Source: Brachypodium distachyon (Eukaryota; Streptophyta; Magnoliopsida; Poales; Poaceae). Taken from it: a DNA stretch of 64,000 bases. Location: contig NC_016131.3 of assembly GCF_000005505.3 (NCBI RefSeq), positions 58,575,355-58,639,354 on the forward strand. Reading direction: 5' to 3'. Of the stretch, positions 23,401-34,245 are shown in pieces (positions within the stretch are counted from its first letter, which is position 1; every line of letters starts with the position of its first letter). A program made the position numbers and the translations under genes. The notes beneath the pieces are model-generated. The model was not told where the DNA came from, did no database searches, and was given only the letters and a program-made list of their open reading frames with translations.

Positions 23401-25509
23401 TCCCTTGCTTCTTCTGATAGGAAACCAAATGGAAGGAAGGAAGTGATTGGCAAGAAACAAAAGTCAAGCTCACAGTTGATGACTGAAAGCTCATCCAGAA
23501 GACAGCAGTTGCCAAGAGAACACAATGAAAGCTTGCTAAAGCATAAAAACTCCACAAGCCCCAAATTACCACAGAAAAAGCTCGACGTCGAGCGGAGGGG
23601 TAGACCGCCTACTCCTTCTGTTGAGTCTAGCAAGAACCAGAGGCAATCTGCAGATCGTAGTCACTTGGATACAGTATCACCCAGAACCAAAGTTAGAAGA
23701 AATCTCACTCAAGGTGAAGATGGCCATCAAAATGGTACGAAGAATAGGACAAGGAGCCTGAAGCGGCATGGCGATGATGTGTCTACAAGGTCGGATGGCA
23801 GTATGAGTGTTGTATCAGAGCTGGACATAGAAGTCACAAGTGCTGACAGATCTGCAGAAGCTAACGTTTCGAGCTTCCAGCCAGGCAATCAAACTCCACC
23901 AGGAAGGAATCCACAAAAAGTGGTAAGTCACCCCTACCCCTTCATTATGTAGTCGGGGTTAATACTGAAGACTTAAAATTCCTATATATGCTATGCCACT
24001 TCTCTAAATATTGTGGTGTTTGTCATTTGTCCAGAAAACATCTTACGATGTAAACAAGGATGTGCCATCTACAGATCCTACAGCAACTATCCCGGAGCGG
24101 CCAAGTCCAGTTTCTGTCTTGGACTCTTCTTTTGACCAGGAGAATTTTTTCCATACAAGCAAGACCTCAAATTCACCTAATGTCGGTAAGTTAGCTATTT
24201 CACCACATTTTCTGCTCTGTTTCTTGATTATATGAACTGGAAACTGTGTTCCTTTTTAAAAAAAGGAAACTCAAAGAGAATTTTGCTACAGTTAAATGGA
24301 AAGTACTTGAAGAGTTTTTCACTTTGATGCTCAGTTTTCCTGGATCAAGGGATCATGAATCTCTTTATGTATACTCATTTTCATTTATGTATGGTGTGAG
24401 TGTTCATCTAAAAAATGTCTGAATGCATATGTGCAGTCAGTAGTTATTTTACACAGCACAAGTAGTACCCTAGTCCACAGGTGGAATTCCACGCTTATGA
24501 GTCATCTGTTTTCAATCACTGTACCTTAATATTGTCTATAAAATCATTTCGAAAGATTGCAGAATCATCAATGAAACTGCAAGTCAATATTTGGTTGTCT
24601 GTGCACTGCATGTTCAATCTGTCAAAAAAGATAATATCAAACTAATTATGACACTGATGTGATGTTTTCCACTGACCGATTCCATCTTCCTTGGAACTCG
24701 CAGATGATGAACGACACCCATCAGATGAGTCCCAGAAGCCATCTGATACAAAGCCAATGAAGGTCACTGCTCAGCCCAAGAACAGTAAGCTCGCGAACGT
24801 AGCGAGCCTTCTTCAGAAGCTCCAGCAATTGACCGCAAACAAGGATGACGATGACGCCCCTCCTGTTGATCACATTGCTTTCTTGTGCGAGACACAAAGT
24901 GTGGACCATCGTTATGTGTCCGAGATCCTACTGGCCTCAGGCCTTCTGATGAAAGACCTAGGTTCGGGCCTGTCACAAATCCAGCTCCACGCTTCGGGGT
25001 ACCCCATCAACCCCGACTTGTTCCTCGTGTTGGAGCAACGAAAGTCAGGATGGATTTCCAAACCCGAGGGTGTCCATCAGAGCAGAAGGTCCGATGATCC
25101 CCAGAGAGCTCACCGGAAGCTAATGTTTGACTCTGTGAACGAGCTCCTCCTTGAGAAGTACGAGAAAGAAACCTCGTTCCGTTCAGCCAGCTCGCTCATC
25201 GGAGCAAGGGAGCTGTCCAACGGTCAGCAGTTGGTGAAAACCATTTGTTCGGAGATCGAATACCTGAAGACGGAGAGATCACGGATGTGCCAGGAAGACA
25301 GCAGCAGCAGCGTGATACCGGACGCAGAGATCCTGCACAGGCTGGAGGGGTGGACTCCGAGCTTTGGCCAGCAACATCTCCCTGGGATGGTGTTGGAGAT
25401 CGAGAGGTCGATATTCAAGGAGCTCGTCGACGAGGTGGTGCGTGGCGAGTCTGCTGACGGAGCGCAGGCAAAGGCTGGCAGGCGCGGCAGGAGGCGCCTC
25501 TTCGCTTGA
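20419..25509 (+). CDS. LNG: LONGIFOLIA/TON1-recruiting-motif (TRM) family protein
   Basis: Five exons: 20419-20569, 21661-21728, 21817-23922, 24035-24185, 24704-25509, giving 1093 residues. Exon 1 encodes the LNG N-terminus (MPAKYLQALG, then VGCVTGILQAFDRRH and RLLPPG). Exon 1 joins exon 2 (GNALSSSPSVG) only if a GC donor is used (CCAG then GCAATC); the phase then fits. Family motifs: RLPSVVAKLMGLEELPEP near 331-348, EIEKRLKDLDFQQSNKDLRA near 440 followed by LKQILDSMQAKGLL, SPIVIMKPAKSADL near 532, RPSPVSVLD in exon 4, and a C-terminal DUF4378 domain (about 892-1073) starting VDHRYVSEILLASG. These proteins bind cortical microtubules and recruit TON1/PP2A-type complexes; rice relatives include the grain-shape gene GL7/GW7. 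The expected role is polar cell elongation. A TTG-start frame in exon 3 is not the start. The leader may contain two uORFs. Confidence 0.9.
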
Positions 25510-26236
25510 CACCCGCGTTGGGACAGTAAACTGTGTGAAGATTTGGTTTTGTGTGAAGAGAGGAAGGAGGTACATATAGGCTGGTTGTGTGAGGATTGAG
25601 TGAGCAGTGCAGAAACCTGAAGTAGGAATGCATATTATTCTACATCTTAACTTAAGTCAGACAGTATTTTCCCTCTGGAATTTGTGCTATGTATGTAACT
25701 GTTGCTGAATTCAAATAATTGAATGGATTTCATAGTTTCAAACAGGGAAAAGCGTACGCGATCCACGAGTGCAAACTGTTCTGAAAACTCATAATTGTGC
25801 GTCTAAGAAACTCCCTAACAATGTAAAAAGAAAGCTTACATGTGTATGATCAGATGTCTGTACAAAGGTCCCTATCGATCATCTTTTTTTTTAGGGTTCC
25901 TATGGATCATCTCGTCAGTACATAATTATTCAATTTTCCGGGGTTTCTGGGCCTCAAACATGGGCTGGGCTCTCATCTCTGCACTAATGTCTCCTGGCCC
26001 GTCCAGATAGAAAGAAACATCCTCTCAAAAAATAAATAGAAAGAAACAAATGGAAATTTGAGTTCTCTTTCAATTTCGCTTAACGGTCCAGCCCACCTTA
26101 GCTTAAGCCCACTGACGGCCCGATCTCCCCGTCTATAAAAGCATAAACCCTAACGCCTCCCCGAGCTCTCATCCTGCCCCGCGCCGCCGCCACCCCACGA
26201 GACCACCACCCACCGGAAGGAAGCGAAGGAGGAAAG
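25510..26236 (+). promoter_or_regulatory. Intergenic region with RPL13A promoter (TATA, telo-box, site II)
   Basis: It follows the LNG 3' untranslated region. Close to RPL13A there is a TATA box TATAAAA at 26134-26140 and a telo-box AAACCCTAA at 26145-26153. GCCCA-type site II motifs lie near 26091 and 26106, and more GGCCC/GGGCT motifs near 25970-26000. TATA-proximal telo-boxes plus site II motifs are typical of plant ribosomal protein promoters. No gene is seen here. Confidence 0.7.
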
Positions 26237-28451
26237 ATGGTGTCGGGTTCCGGCATCTCGGCGCGGCGCGTGGTGGTGGACGCGCGCCACCACATGCTGG
26301 GCCGGCTGGCGTCGATCGTGGCCAAGGAGCTCCTCAACGGGCAGCGGGTCGTCGTTGTCCGGTGCGAGGAGATCAGCGTCTCCGGCGGGCTCGTCCGCCA
26401 GAAGATGAAGTACCTCCGCTTCCTCCGCAAGCGGATGAACACCAAGCCTTCCCACGGGCCCATCCACTTCCGCGCGCCCTCCCGCATCTTCTGGCGCACC
26501 GTCCGCGGCATGATCCCGCACAAGACCCCTCGCGGCGAGGCCGCGCTCGCCAGGCTCAAGGCATACGAGGGCGTCCCGCCTCCCTTTGACCGCACCAAGC
26601 GCATGGTCATCCCCGACGCGCTCAAGTACTACGCCGCACCTGCTGTTCTTTGATCCTTCCTTGCTTGCTTCTGCCTGATGGTCCTCCGATGGCGGATTTT
26701 GGATGGGATGGTCTTAACTGTTATCGTTGCGCAGGGTTCTGAGGCTGCAGGCGGGCCACAAGTACTGCCAGCTCGGCGAGCTCTCCAAGGAGGTCGGATG
26801 GAACTACCAGGACACCATCAGGGTATGTTCAATCGCTCTTCTTGTGTCATCCCTCTGAACAGAAAGTTGGTTGCTGTGATTTATGCTTATGCTGCTATGA
26901 TTTACTATGTTTACTACGGTTGTAACTGAGGCTATGTGGTATTGCTGTGTAATATTACTATTAGCTGCTGCATTGTGTGAAAATACATATAGACCTAGTG
27001 GAATTGTTGATTTTCAAACGTTAGTTACAAATTGATTCGTCCTAGGGCGAAATGCTGAATTGTGGTACTTATACTTTTGCTGAAGGCATGTCTCCGTCTA
27101 TGTCCATGCTTTCTTTCGTGGTTTGCTTGTATTCCAATAATTTGCTGTGTGTGAGAGTGTGCTGATGACCATTGTGGTGCCATATGGATTTATCCATGTT
27201 TAGCTTTGATTGCCCTTGTATTTGTTTTGCGAATTGAGTTGGGCAACATGAGCATGATGGGATGATGCAGAAACTTGGACTGATGTCCCTTGATTTTTCT
27301 CAAAGATGATGCTATAACCAGCTACTTCTGACTAGTCATGCTACTGTTTTGGCTGAAAATGCTATCGTTTAAATTTGTTTGGTCCATATAACTGAATAGA
27401 TTTATCTCCCCATGTGTAATAGCAGTGTTTAACATTGTTTTCCTTTTATTTGTTATACTCTTATCTGCAACATGAGCATGATTAGGATGATGCAGAAACT
27501 CGGACCAATGTCCATTGATTTTTCTCAAAGATGATGCTATAACCAGCTACTTTTGACTAGTCATGCAACTGTTTTGACAGAAAATGCTATTTTAATTTAT
27601 TTTTTTGGTCTTTACAACTGAATGGATTTCCCTCACCCCTTGGATTATCAATGTTTAGCTTTGTTTTATTTAGTTGTGTGCAACATGAGCATGATTGGGA
27701 TGACGCAGAAACTCGGACTGATGTCCGTTGATTTTTCTCAAAGATGATGCTATAACCAGCTACTTCTGACTAGTCATGCTACTGTTTTGACAGTAAACGC
27801 TACTCCCTCCAGCCGGAATTACTTGTCGAAATATTACATGTATCTAGATTCTTTTTACACATAGATGCATCTGTATTTGGGCAAATTTGAGACAAGTAAT
27901 ACCGGTTGGAGGGAGTATTGTAATTTGTTTGGTCTTTACAACTGAATGGATTTCCCTCATATTTGACCAATTTTGACATCTTCTCATTTGAATGTGTATT
28001 ACTTGAAATGATTTCCATAACCAGCTATTTTCAATCAATTATTTTGCCATTTAGACACCACACAATCTCTGTGGAAAGGTTTTTTTTTAACCACTTGTTA
28101 TGGCTTTTACCCTTTTCATCTGTTTGTTTTTTGTGTGCTTACACTATAAGCCTGTCATGTGATATAAATATTTGCTACTCTTGATGGGTACTCCCCAGTT
28201 GACAATCATAACCACCAAGATCTCTGAGGCTATACATTTGTATATCTGCAACTCGATTTAAATTTATATCATGGCTGATCACCTATTTGTGTTGTGAAAA
28301 CTTGCAGGAGCTGGAGGAGAAGAGGAAGGAGAAGGCTAAGGTCTCCTACGACAGGAGGAAGCAGTTGGCCAAGCTGCGCGTCAAGGCCGAGAAGGCTGCC
28401 GAGGAGAAGCTGGGTTCTCAGCTGGACATCCTGGCGCCAATCAAATACTAG
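26237..28451 (+). CDS. RPL13A: 60S ribosomal protein L13a (uL13)
   Basis: Three exons: 26237-26625, 26735-26822, 28308-28451, giving 206 residues, the normal family length. The first exon donor is GTACTA after CTCAA; the resulting junction reads DALKVLRLQ as in other plant L13a proteins. Recognisable segments are [59 protein letters not shown] and the C-terminal coiled, Lys-rich [20 protein letters not shown] ending APIKY. It is a structural protein of the large cytosolic ribosomal subunit. The promoter has a TATA box and telo-box. Intron 2 is long (1485 nt) and hosts three snoRNA-like repeats and one MITE, which fits the common use of ribosomal protein introns as snoRNA hosts. Confidence 0.97.
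27251..27342 (+). ncRNA. Candidate intronic box C/D snoRNA, copy 1
   Basis: It lies in RPL13A intron 2. A 7-bp terminal stem (AGCATGA with TCATGCT) encloses a C box-like GATGATGC (27261), D' CTGA (27280), C'-like GATGATGC (27305) and D box CTGA (27328). The bases just before D are TAACCAGCTACTT, complementary to AAGTAGCTGGTTA. The core of that, GTAGCTGGTT, is a highly conserved large-subunit rRNA sequence. By the D+5 rule it would guide 2'-O-methylation of the A before GCUGG. Both C boxes differ from RUGAUGA at the last base. No known snoRNA name is assigned. Confidence 0.65.
27475..27567 (+). ncRNA. Candidate intronic box C/D snoRNA, copy 2 (degenerate boxes)
   Basis: Second tandem copy of the intronic unit, about 224 bases after the first. 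The C-like and C'-like boxes (GATGATGC at 27486 and 27530) and the guide CCAGCTACTT are kept. D' has changed from CTGA to CCAA, and D from CTGA to TTGA (27553). The terminal stem has one mismatch. It may be a pseudo-snoRNA. Confidence 0.45.
27688..27780 (+). ncRNA. Candidate intronic box C/D snoRNA, copy 3
   Basis: Third tandem copy. The terminal stem AGCATGA/TCATGCT is perfect. D' CTGA (27718), C' GATGATGC (27743), the guide TAACCAGCTACTT and D CTGA (27766) are intact. The first C-like box has one change (GATGACGC, 27699). Apart from that box, this copy is as complete as copy 1. Confidence 0.6.
27803..27915. mobile_element. Stowaway-type MITE in RPL13A intron 2
   Basis: A 113-bp element with inverted ends CTCCCTCCAGCCGGAATTAC and its near complement ending ACCGGTTGGAGGGAG, flanked by TA on both sides (27801-27802 and 27916-27917). 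Its inner sequence (GTCGAAATATTACATGTATC) matches, in reverse, the degraded element at 44.6 kb. Confidence 0.85.
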
Positions 28452-29633
28452 ACTACCGCCTGATGATCTGTGATCTTGTTGAGATCCTGAAAACTTGCAT
28501 TGTCGGTTTTGCTGGATAATATCTGTGATCTTTACTGCAGTTTCCGCTAGTAGTGTTAAGGTGTTCATGAGATTTGAAATTGCTGATCATCTATACTATT
28601 CCCGTCTTGTAGCAAATGGATTGTTTGTTTATTCTTGGAAATGCTATGATTTTGAGATTGGTTTTTTTCCCTCGTGAGGTTTCAAGCTGCTGCTGCTGTT
28701 TTCTCTTCATTTCTGTTCCATGATTGCAAGCTGTTTATAGCCGTGCAATTCGTTTGCATTGTTGCTGCGGATTATCATCAGAACCAGGACTGCCCTCTCT
28801 AGTGAACCGAAGCGCAAGAGGCGTAAATGCTTCCAGCTGAGTCTATTGCAACGTCAGCTGGGTAGCGTCTGCTGGGCTCGTGGTTGCACTTTGTCGTGCT
28901 GGGCCGGGTCCTCATCCAAATATTGGGCTGTAGATCCTTGGAAGCCTACATGTCCCCAAGCCAAATTGGCCATGGAGTCGAGTTGTCAAGATCTCTGTCT
29001 GTATCAGTTTGTTCGTGAGATTTGAAATGGAAACGGGGTAGAAAGTTGGGCATTATTACTTTCTACACCTGTGAGAAGAGATCATCAGAACACAGACCTT
29101 TGAGCAAGGCTCCTTGCATTTGTATTTCTCAGCCCTGAAACAAGATGCTGCCAGCGATTCCAACCCAGCAGCAACATCCCAAGAGTGCAGAAACATGGTA
29201 GCAACACACATTTAACAACAACAAACGAATTCGATTGCGAAGATACCGATGACGATGTTGGAGGAGTATACAGGTAAAGTAAAAAGGTTTCAGGGTGTTT
29301 ATCATCTTGCTATGTATGCTAAGGAGGTAGCCAGGCCCGGGCATGCATGGAGTTCCTATGAATGTACATCTTGTCCCCAAATGCTGAACAGCCCACTGTC
29401 ACGGCAAGCTCCGGTAACCTGCACACAGCAAAATGGCACTTGTCAGTGACGACGGCCGACGGTTCCACGATCCCGAATGGTAAACATTCATTTGAATATT
29501 ATCACATCAACATAGTAAATGGTGTCGAATCTATACTATACCAAAGTGAACTAAATCAATGATCATGGGCAAGAAGTGGATAAAATCAGTCTATGTAAAG
29601 AGTCCATGCTTCTTACCTCCTTTTTCGCTGTTT
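28452..29633. other. Intergenic region between RPL13A and the receptor kinase
   Basis: It holds the 3' ends of two convergent genes, RPL13A on plus and the kinase on minus. Short frames have no recognisable similarity. No RNA gene or transposon is seen. Confidence 0.55.
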
Positions 29634-31742
29634 CTAGTAAGAAGGCGGTCGCATGTCCCTTAGACGCCTAACAACATGCTTCATTCTGGGCCTAGCAGCA
29701 GGATTTTCCATCGTGCACATGACCCCCAGGTTCAGGATCTCAACAAGATCATCGTGAGGGGCCTTATCCCACAAGCCTTCAATGAAGAAGCCACGAACTC
29801 TGCCACTTTGCATCATCTTAATAGCCCAATTGATGATGTTGAAACCGTCTCCGTATGGGGAAAATGATGGATCCAGGGCTTGCTTATCCGAGATCAGCTC
29901 AAGGAGCACGACACCATAGCTATAGACATCAGCCTTCTCGGAGACGCGGCATGTCATTGCGTACTCCGGTGCGACATAACCGAAAGTGCCAGCGACATTT
30001 GTGGTTGCATGAGTCTGCGAGTTCCGAAGAAGCTTCGCTAACCCGAAATCAGAGAGATAGGCATTGTGATCATTGTCAAGCAATATGTTGCTTGGCTTCA
30101 CGTCTCGGTGCAGGATGCGGGGGGAGCACTCGTCGTGCATGAACGCGAGAGCATGAGCAATGTCCATAGCAATCTTGTGAAGCTTCCTCCAGCTAAGTTG
30201 CCTCTTGGTTCTCTCTTGTATGAACCTTTCCAAGTTGCCACCTGGCAGATAGTTGTATATCAGGAATGTCTCCTCATCACTGATGTGGAACCCTACCAGC
30301 GTGACGAGGTTAGGATGACGACACCGCCCGAGGGTTTCGACTTCTGTTTGGAACTGCTTGGCACCCTGTTGCTTCCCGATAGAAAGCCTCTTTATCGCCA
30401 CTAAAACCCCAGGCGCAACCTCGGCTCTGTAAGTCGCGCCGAAGCCACCACTACCAATACAGTTGCTTGCATTGAAATTCCCAGTGGCACGGACAATCGC
30501 TTCGTAAGTCAGGTCAGCTCCGATATCAACACCATCAAAAACCTTCACTTCCCTTCTGTTGCTTGACCGCCTTTCCCGGCTCGGGTTACATTTCCTTGTG
30601 CAAATGCACACTATGGCCACAACAAACATGATAACAAGAACAACTGATGCTGAAGCAGCCGCGGCAATCTCTATCATTCTCAAGTGAGCAGCTTTGTGGC
30701 TATCATCAGACGGCGTGCCCTTGTTCACCTCGGTCAGAACCCGACTGTTTCTGAATTCAGGGATGACTGTAAATAACTCACTGGACCCAGGACCAGTAGG
30801 TGGATTTACCACTGAACTGTCAGCTGCCACCGGGGAAACATCAACCACTTCAACTGATACCTTCTTCTCCACAGATAACAGATTGTTGTCAAGCAGTAAA
30901 GAAGTCTGATTTCTAAGTGCAACAAGATCACTGGGCACAACTCCTGACAGATAATTGGACGACAAATTCAGAACACTGAGGGACCTCATCTGTCCCAGAC
31001 CAGACGGCAACTCACCACTGAAATTATTCCCACCCAACGACAGGAACCTCAAATTCTTCAGCTCCTTGAGAACAGAGGCGGAAGGCACTCGGCCATGGAG
31101 GAAGTTCTCGCTGAGGTCGAGCTTCATTAGGGAGCCGCAATGCCGGAGTTCAGGAGGGACGCCGCCGGAGATCCTGTTCCCGGCCAGGTCCAGGACCCGA
31201 AGCGCGCCCAGTTCCCCAATCCCCGGAGGGATGGAGCCGGAGAGGTGGTTCCCGGAGAGGTCCAGGATTTGGAGCCCTTCAGGGAAGGCGGCGGGCAGGG
31301 AGCCACGGAGGGCGTTCCCGGCCAGGTTGAGCACCTCGAGGTTCTGCAGCCGCCAGAGACCCTCCGGGATCTCGCCGACGATGCCGAGGGAGGGCATGGA
31401 GAGGGATTTGAGCTCCGTGAGCCGCGCCACCGCCGGGGACAGAGACGGCGACAGAGACCCGCGGCGGCCGGAGCGGAGGGAGAGAGCCACGACGCGGCGG
31501 GAACGCGCGTCGCAGCGCACCGCCGGCCATGAGCAGTGGTTGGTTTCGTGTTCTGGTGTCCAGTGGTCGAGGATGCCGTCGCCGGAGCCGGAGGAGAGAA
31601 GGCCGTGCTTGAGGTGGAGCAGCGCCGCCCTGTCGTCGTCGTCCGGCGAGGAGGAAGAGGACGAGAAGGCGAGGATAAGGTGGAGGACGAAGATGGTGGC
31701 GGTGGCGGTGGCTTTGGTCGTTGTCCGGCGAAGGGAAGCCAT
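29634..31742 (-). CDS. LRR receptor-like serine/threonine kinase, RPK2-like
   Basis: Intronless, 702 residues from [10 protein letters not shown]. An earlier in-frame ATG at 31841 adds 33 residues, but the chosen start puts a signal peptide ([12 protein letters not shown]) at the N-terminus. An LRR N-cap follows ([23 protein letters not shown]), then about seven leucine-rich repeats and a Ser/Pro-rich spacer. One membrane segment ([19 protein letters not shown]) lies near residue 365. The kinase has [35 protein letters not shown] and [10 protein letters not shown], so all catalytic residues are present. The juxtamembrane and kinase sequences ([39 protein letters not shown]) are like Arabidopsis RPK2/TOAD2, a plasma-membrane receptor in anther, embryo and meristem signalling. 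The ectodomain is much shorter than that of RPK2 (about 1150 residues in total), so the ligand may differ. Confidence 0.93.
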   Translation of the reverse strand: MASLRRTTTKATATATIFVLHLILAFSSSSSSPDDDDRAALLHLKHGLLSSGSGDGILDHWTPEHETNHCSWPAVRCDARSRRVVALSLRSGRRGSLSPSLSPAVARLTELKSLSMPSLGIVGEIPEGLWRLQNLEVLNLAGNALRGSLPAAFPEGLQILDLSGNHLSGSIPPGIGELGALRVLDLAGNRISGGVPPELRHCGSLMKLDLSENFLHGRVPSASVLKELKNLRFLSLGGNNFSGELPSGLGQMRSLSVLNLSSNYLSGVVPSDLVALRNQTSLLLDNNLLSVEKKVSVEVVDVSPVAADSSVVNPPTGPGSSELFTVIPEFRNSRVLTEVNKGTPSDDSHKAAHLRMIEIAAAASASVVLVIMFVVAIVCICTRKCNPSRERRSSNRREVKVFDGVDIGADLTYEAIVRATGNFNASNCIGSGGFGATYRAEVAPGVLVAIKRLSIGKQQGAKQFQTEVETLGRCRHPNLVTLVGFHISDEETFLIYNYLPGGNLERFIQERTKRQLSWRKLHKIAMDIAHALAFMHDECSPRILHRDVKPSNILLDNDHNAYLSDFGLAKLLRNSQTHATTNVAGTFGYVAPEYAMTCRVSEKADVYSYGVVLLELISDKQALDPSFSPYGDGFNIINWAIKMMQSGRVRGFFIEGLWDKAPHDDLVEILNLGVMCTMENPAARPRMKHVVRRLRDMRPPSY

Positions 31743-31842
31743 CGCCGGTGCGGCCGACAAGGTCGTTGCTTTGGAGGAGCTCTGTGGACGAGTCTCAGTC
31801 AGTGGGAAGACGGAATGAGTTGAAGGATGTCTCATGGGCACA

Positions 31843-33037
31843 CTATTTTGAAGAGTCCTAGTATATTAAACATAGACCAAGAAATGGACTGGGGTGTAAT
31901 TTGAAACAAATCGAGGGGGTCGACTGCTAGTTTCTGGTTATTCATCCCCCTCTTGATTTGTATTCGTATTCGCTAGAACAATGTAGTTCCAAATCACACT
32001 AAACAACTCTCTCTCAAATAAAAGATCACCCTAAACAACTCTCTCTAAAAGAAAGTCACCCTAAACAACGATGCTCTTTGCCCTTAAGGAAGTTTCGCTT
32101 GTGCATTAATTTTTTTGGTTATGTATTTTTTTTTCTAGTGATTGTATTTGGATCGGCAGGTTTACATTTCAAGAATTACAATGACGAGTTTGTTGTTAAT
32201 CTGGTGGTTACTGTTTTACATTCGATTTTGGAAACACATTCGACGTGTGTTTCATTCGGTTACTACAATTGTTGCTTCTATTTCCATACTTATTTATGCG
32301 CTATGGTATGTGAGATTCGACGCCCATTTGTAACGATACCCATGTGTTTTCAAAAAATCTTAGGACCGACCCTGGAGATGCGCATTGATTATGCGGTTCG
32401 GTAACAGCGCACACTTCCAACGGTCCACAGAATTTTGGCACCAACACTACTTGGGCCGAAAGTTACATAGGCACCGTCAGGATATTCATCTGTTTCCCAA
32501 AAGTATTAGGCCCAACTCGGAGGAGGATGTATTGATTTCGATGCCTGGTATCAACGAAGCGTTCCTAGCAATCCACGGAATTTTGGCGACAACACTAGTT
32601 GGGCCGGAAGTTTCGGCTTTAATGGTCACCGCCTTCGCCCCTATAGCCAATAGCCCACAAAAACCTTGACCCAAGTAGTTTGTATCTTCCGACGTCAACA
32701 GTGTTGCATCCACTAGTACTTACGTTTTCTGGGCTTTATTCTCTATCGGTTGTATTGGGCTCTCATGAATACAGTCTCGAAACCAAACTATTTTTTAAAT
32801 ACAAATCAACTACGCAAAATTTGAATAAATGAGGATGAGGAAATACAAGTTCTGATATGCTAAGATACTTTTCTTTAGAAAATCACTCGGCTCGGGTATC
32901 TACTTTGAAGTTTTTCTTTGTCAAGGTGAACATAAAGATTTTAGTGGCACACATATGTAGATGCCATATTAACCATTATAAAAAGAACTCAATTGCATAG
33001 GGTATGCCCGCATCTGTGATTTTTCTTCCCTTGATTA
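31843..33037. other. Upstream region of the receptor kinase, no gene
   Basis: AT-rich DNA upstream of the kinase. Short frames near 32.1-32.7 kb show no recognised domain. Apart from the short tandem repeat noted separately, nothing stands out. Confidence 0.5.
31994..32069. repeat. Short tandem repeat
   Basis: Three imperfect copies of a unit of about 35 bases containing CACCCTAAACAACTCTCTCT, in the promoter side of the receptor kinase. Confidence 0.7.
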
Positions 33038-34190
33038 TTCAGAAGTAATAACTCACCTTATGAAAATAGTTAAAAGCAGCACAAGAGCTAACTAAAATTC
33101 ATTCATGAGAGATTCCAAATATGTCAAAATTCATTCGAAGTACTCACTACAAGTACTTGCATTGCTACTTCTCCATTAAGACCACTTCCACCCTTTTTTA
33201 CAAATAAGACCTCGTGAGCTTAATAATTACCCAACTAAACCTCCACAGCCCACCGAGAGAGAAACAAAAACCGTTGGAACATGCAGAGTAGAGCAAGTAG
33301 CACGTTAATTAATGCAGATTGTAATCTTTTTGCAAGAAAGAGTGGAATATAATAATTCGGATGTGGCCAAATACGGCATTAATGCTAACCGAAACCGGTA
33401 AGTAAATAAATGTAACAGACGCCTTCTGTTTCCCTTTTCTCAGTGAAATTTCTCCGTTTCTTTTGACGTACTATTTCTCATACAAGAATTTTTTTGATCC
33501 GTTAGATTTTTTTTTGTGAACAAAGCGTGTTTCTGAAATAGCTAAAAGAAGAAGAGAAATGTTAAGAAGCAAAGGCTCTTCTCATGTTAGCAATTTTCTG
33601 GTGAATTGCATCTTGACTGACTTGATCTGGAAATTAACTTTAAGCCATCAAAGATTTCCTGAGTGCTTTGTTGACCAGAAAAACCAAAATAAAAAAAGAA
33701 TAAGGAGAGAGGGACAGAAGAGGAGGGATACGATGATCCATCTATCCGGTATTTGTCATCTTTTTTGGATGCTTCGTATTAGACCCCTTGGTGGCAGGTG
33801 TGTCCCATGGAAAAGTCTCCTCTAGTCTTGACCCCTTCCTTATGTATCACGCTTCCCTGTAGGCCCCACCACACGAGGAAAGGAAGAAGAAATTACGATA
33901 AATGGTGGAGAGGTTGACAGATGGGGTCCTCTAGGTCTCCACAACGGTCGGGGCTACACATGGCATTGGGCATGCGTCACTATGGCTATGGTCAAGCTGG
34001 GGCATGTCAGCTTAGAACCCACCAAGAAGCCCGCCACCGCTAAGGACCTTGGTGCGCCCTGTCAAGTGCAATCATGGTCGTTGAACCTGCTGCGTAGAGA
34101 TTCGGAACTGGGTTGACACGTGGCTGCGGACGGCGATAGGAGAGGAGAGGAAGAAACGGTGCTCTGGTCGTCGGCTGCTGCTGACGTGGA
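33038..34190. repeat. Diverged tandem duplication, copy A
   Basis: Shared with 34246-35570 in the same order and orientation. Matching blocks include GCAGCACAAGAGCTAACTAA, the GTAGGCCCCACCACAC segment, ACATGGCATTGGGCATGCGT and the GTTGAACCTGCTGCGTAGAG segment. No long reading frame is kept between the copies. It may be an old transposon or a duplicated non-coding block. Confidence 0.7.
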
Positions 34191-34245
34191 TGTGTTGTTG
34201 GGTCACGTACATAGGGTTACCAGCATATGTGGTTTTCTTCCCGCA

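Noticed and set aside
31743..31841. Upstream ATG giving 33 more residues on the receptor kinase
   Set aside because: The extension would bury the signal peptide; the MASLRR start places it at the N-terminus.
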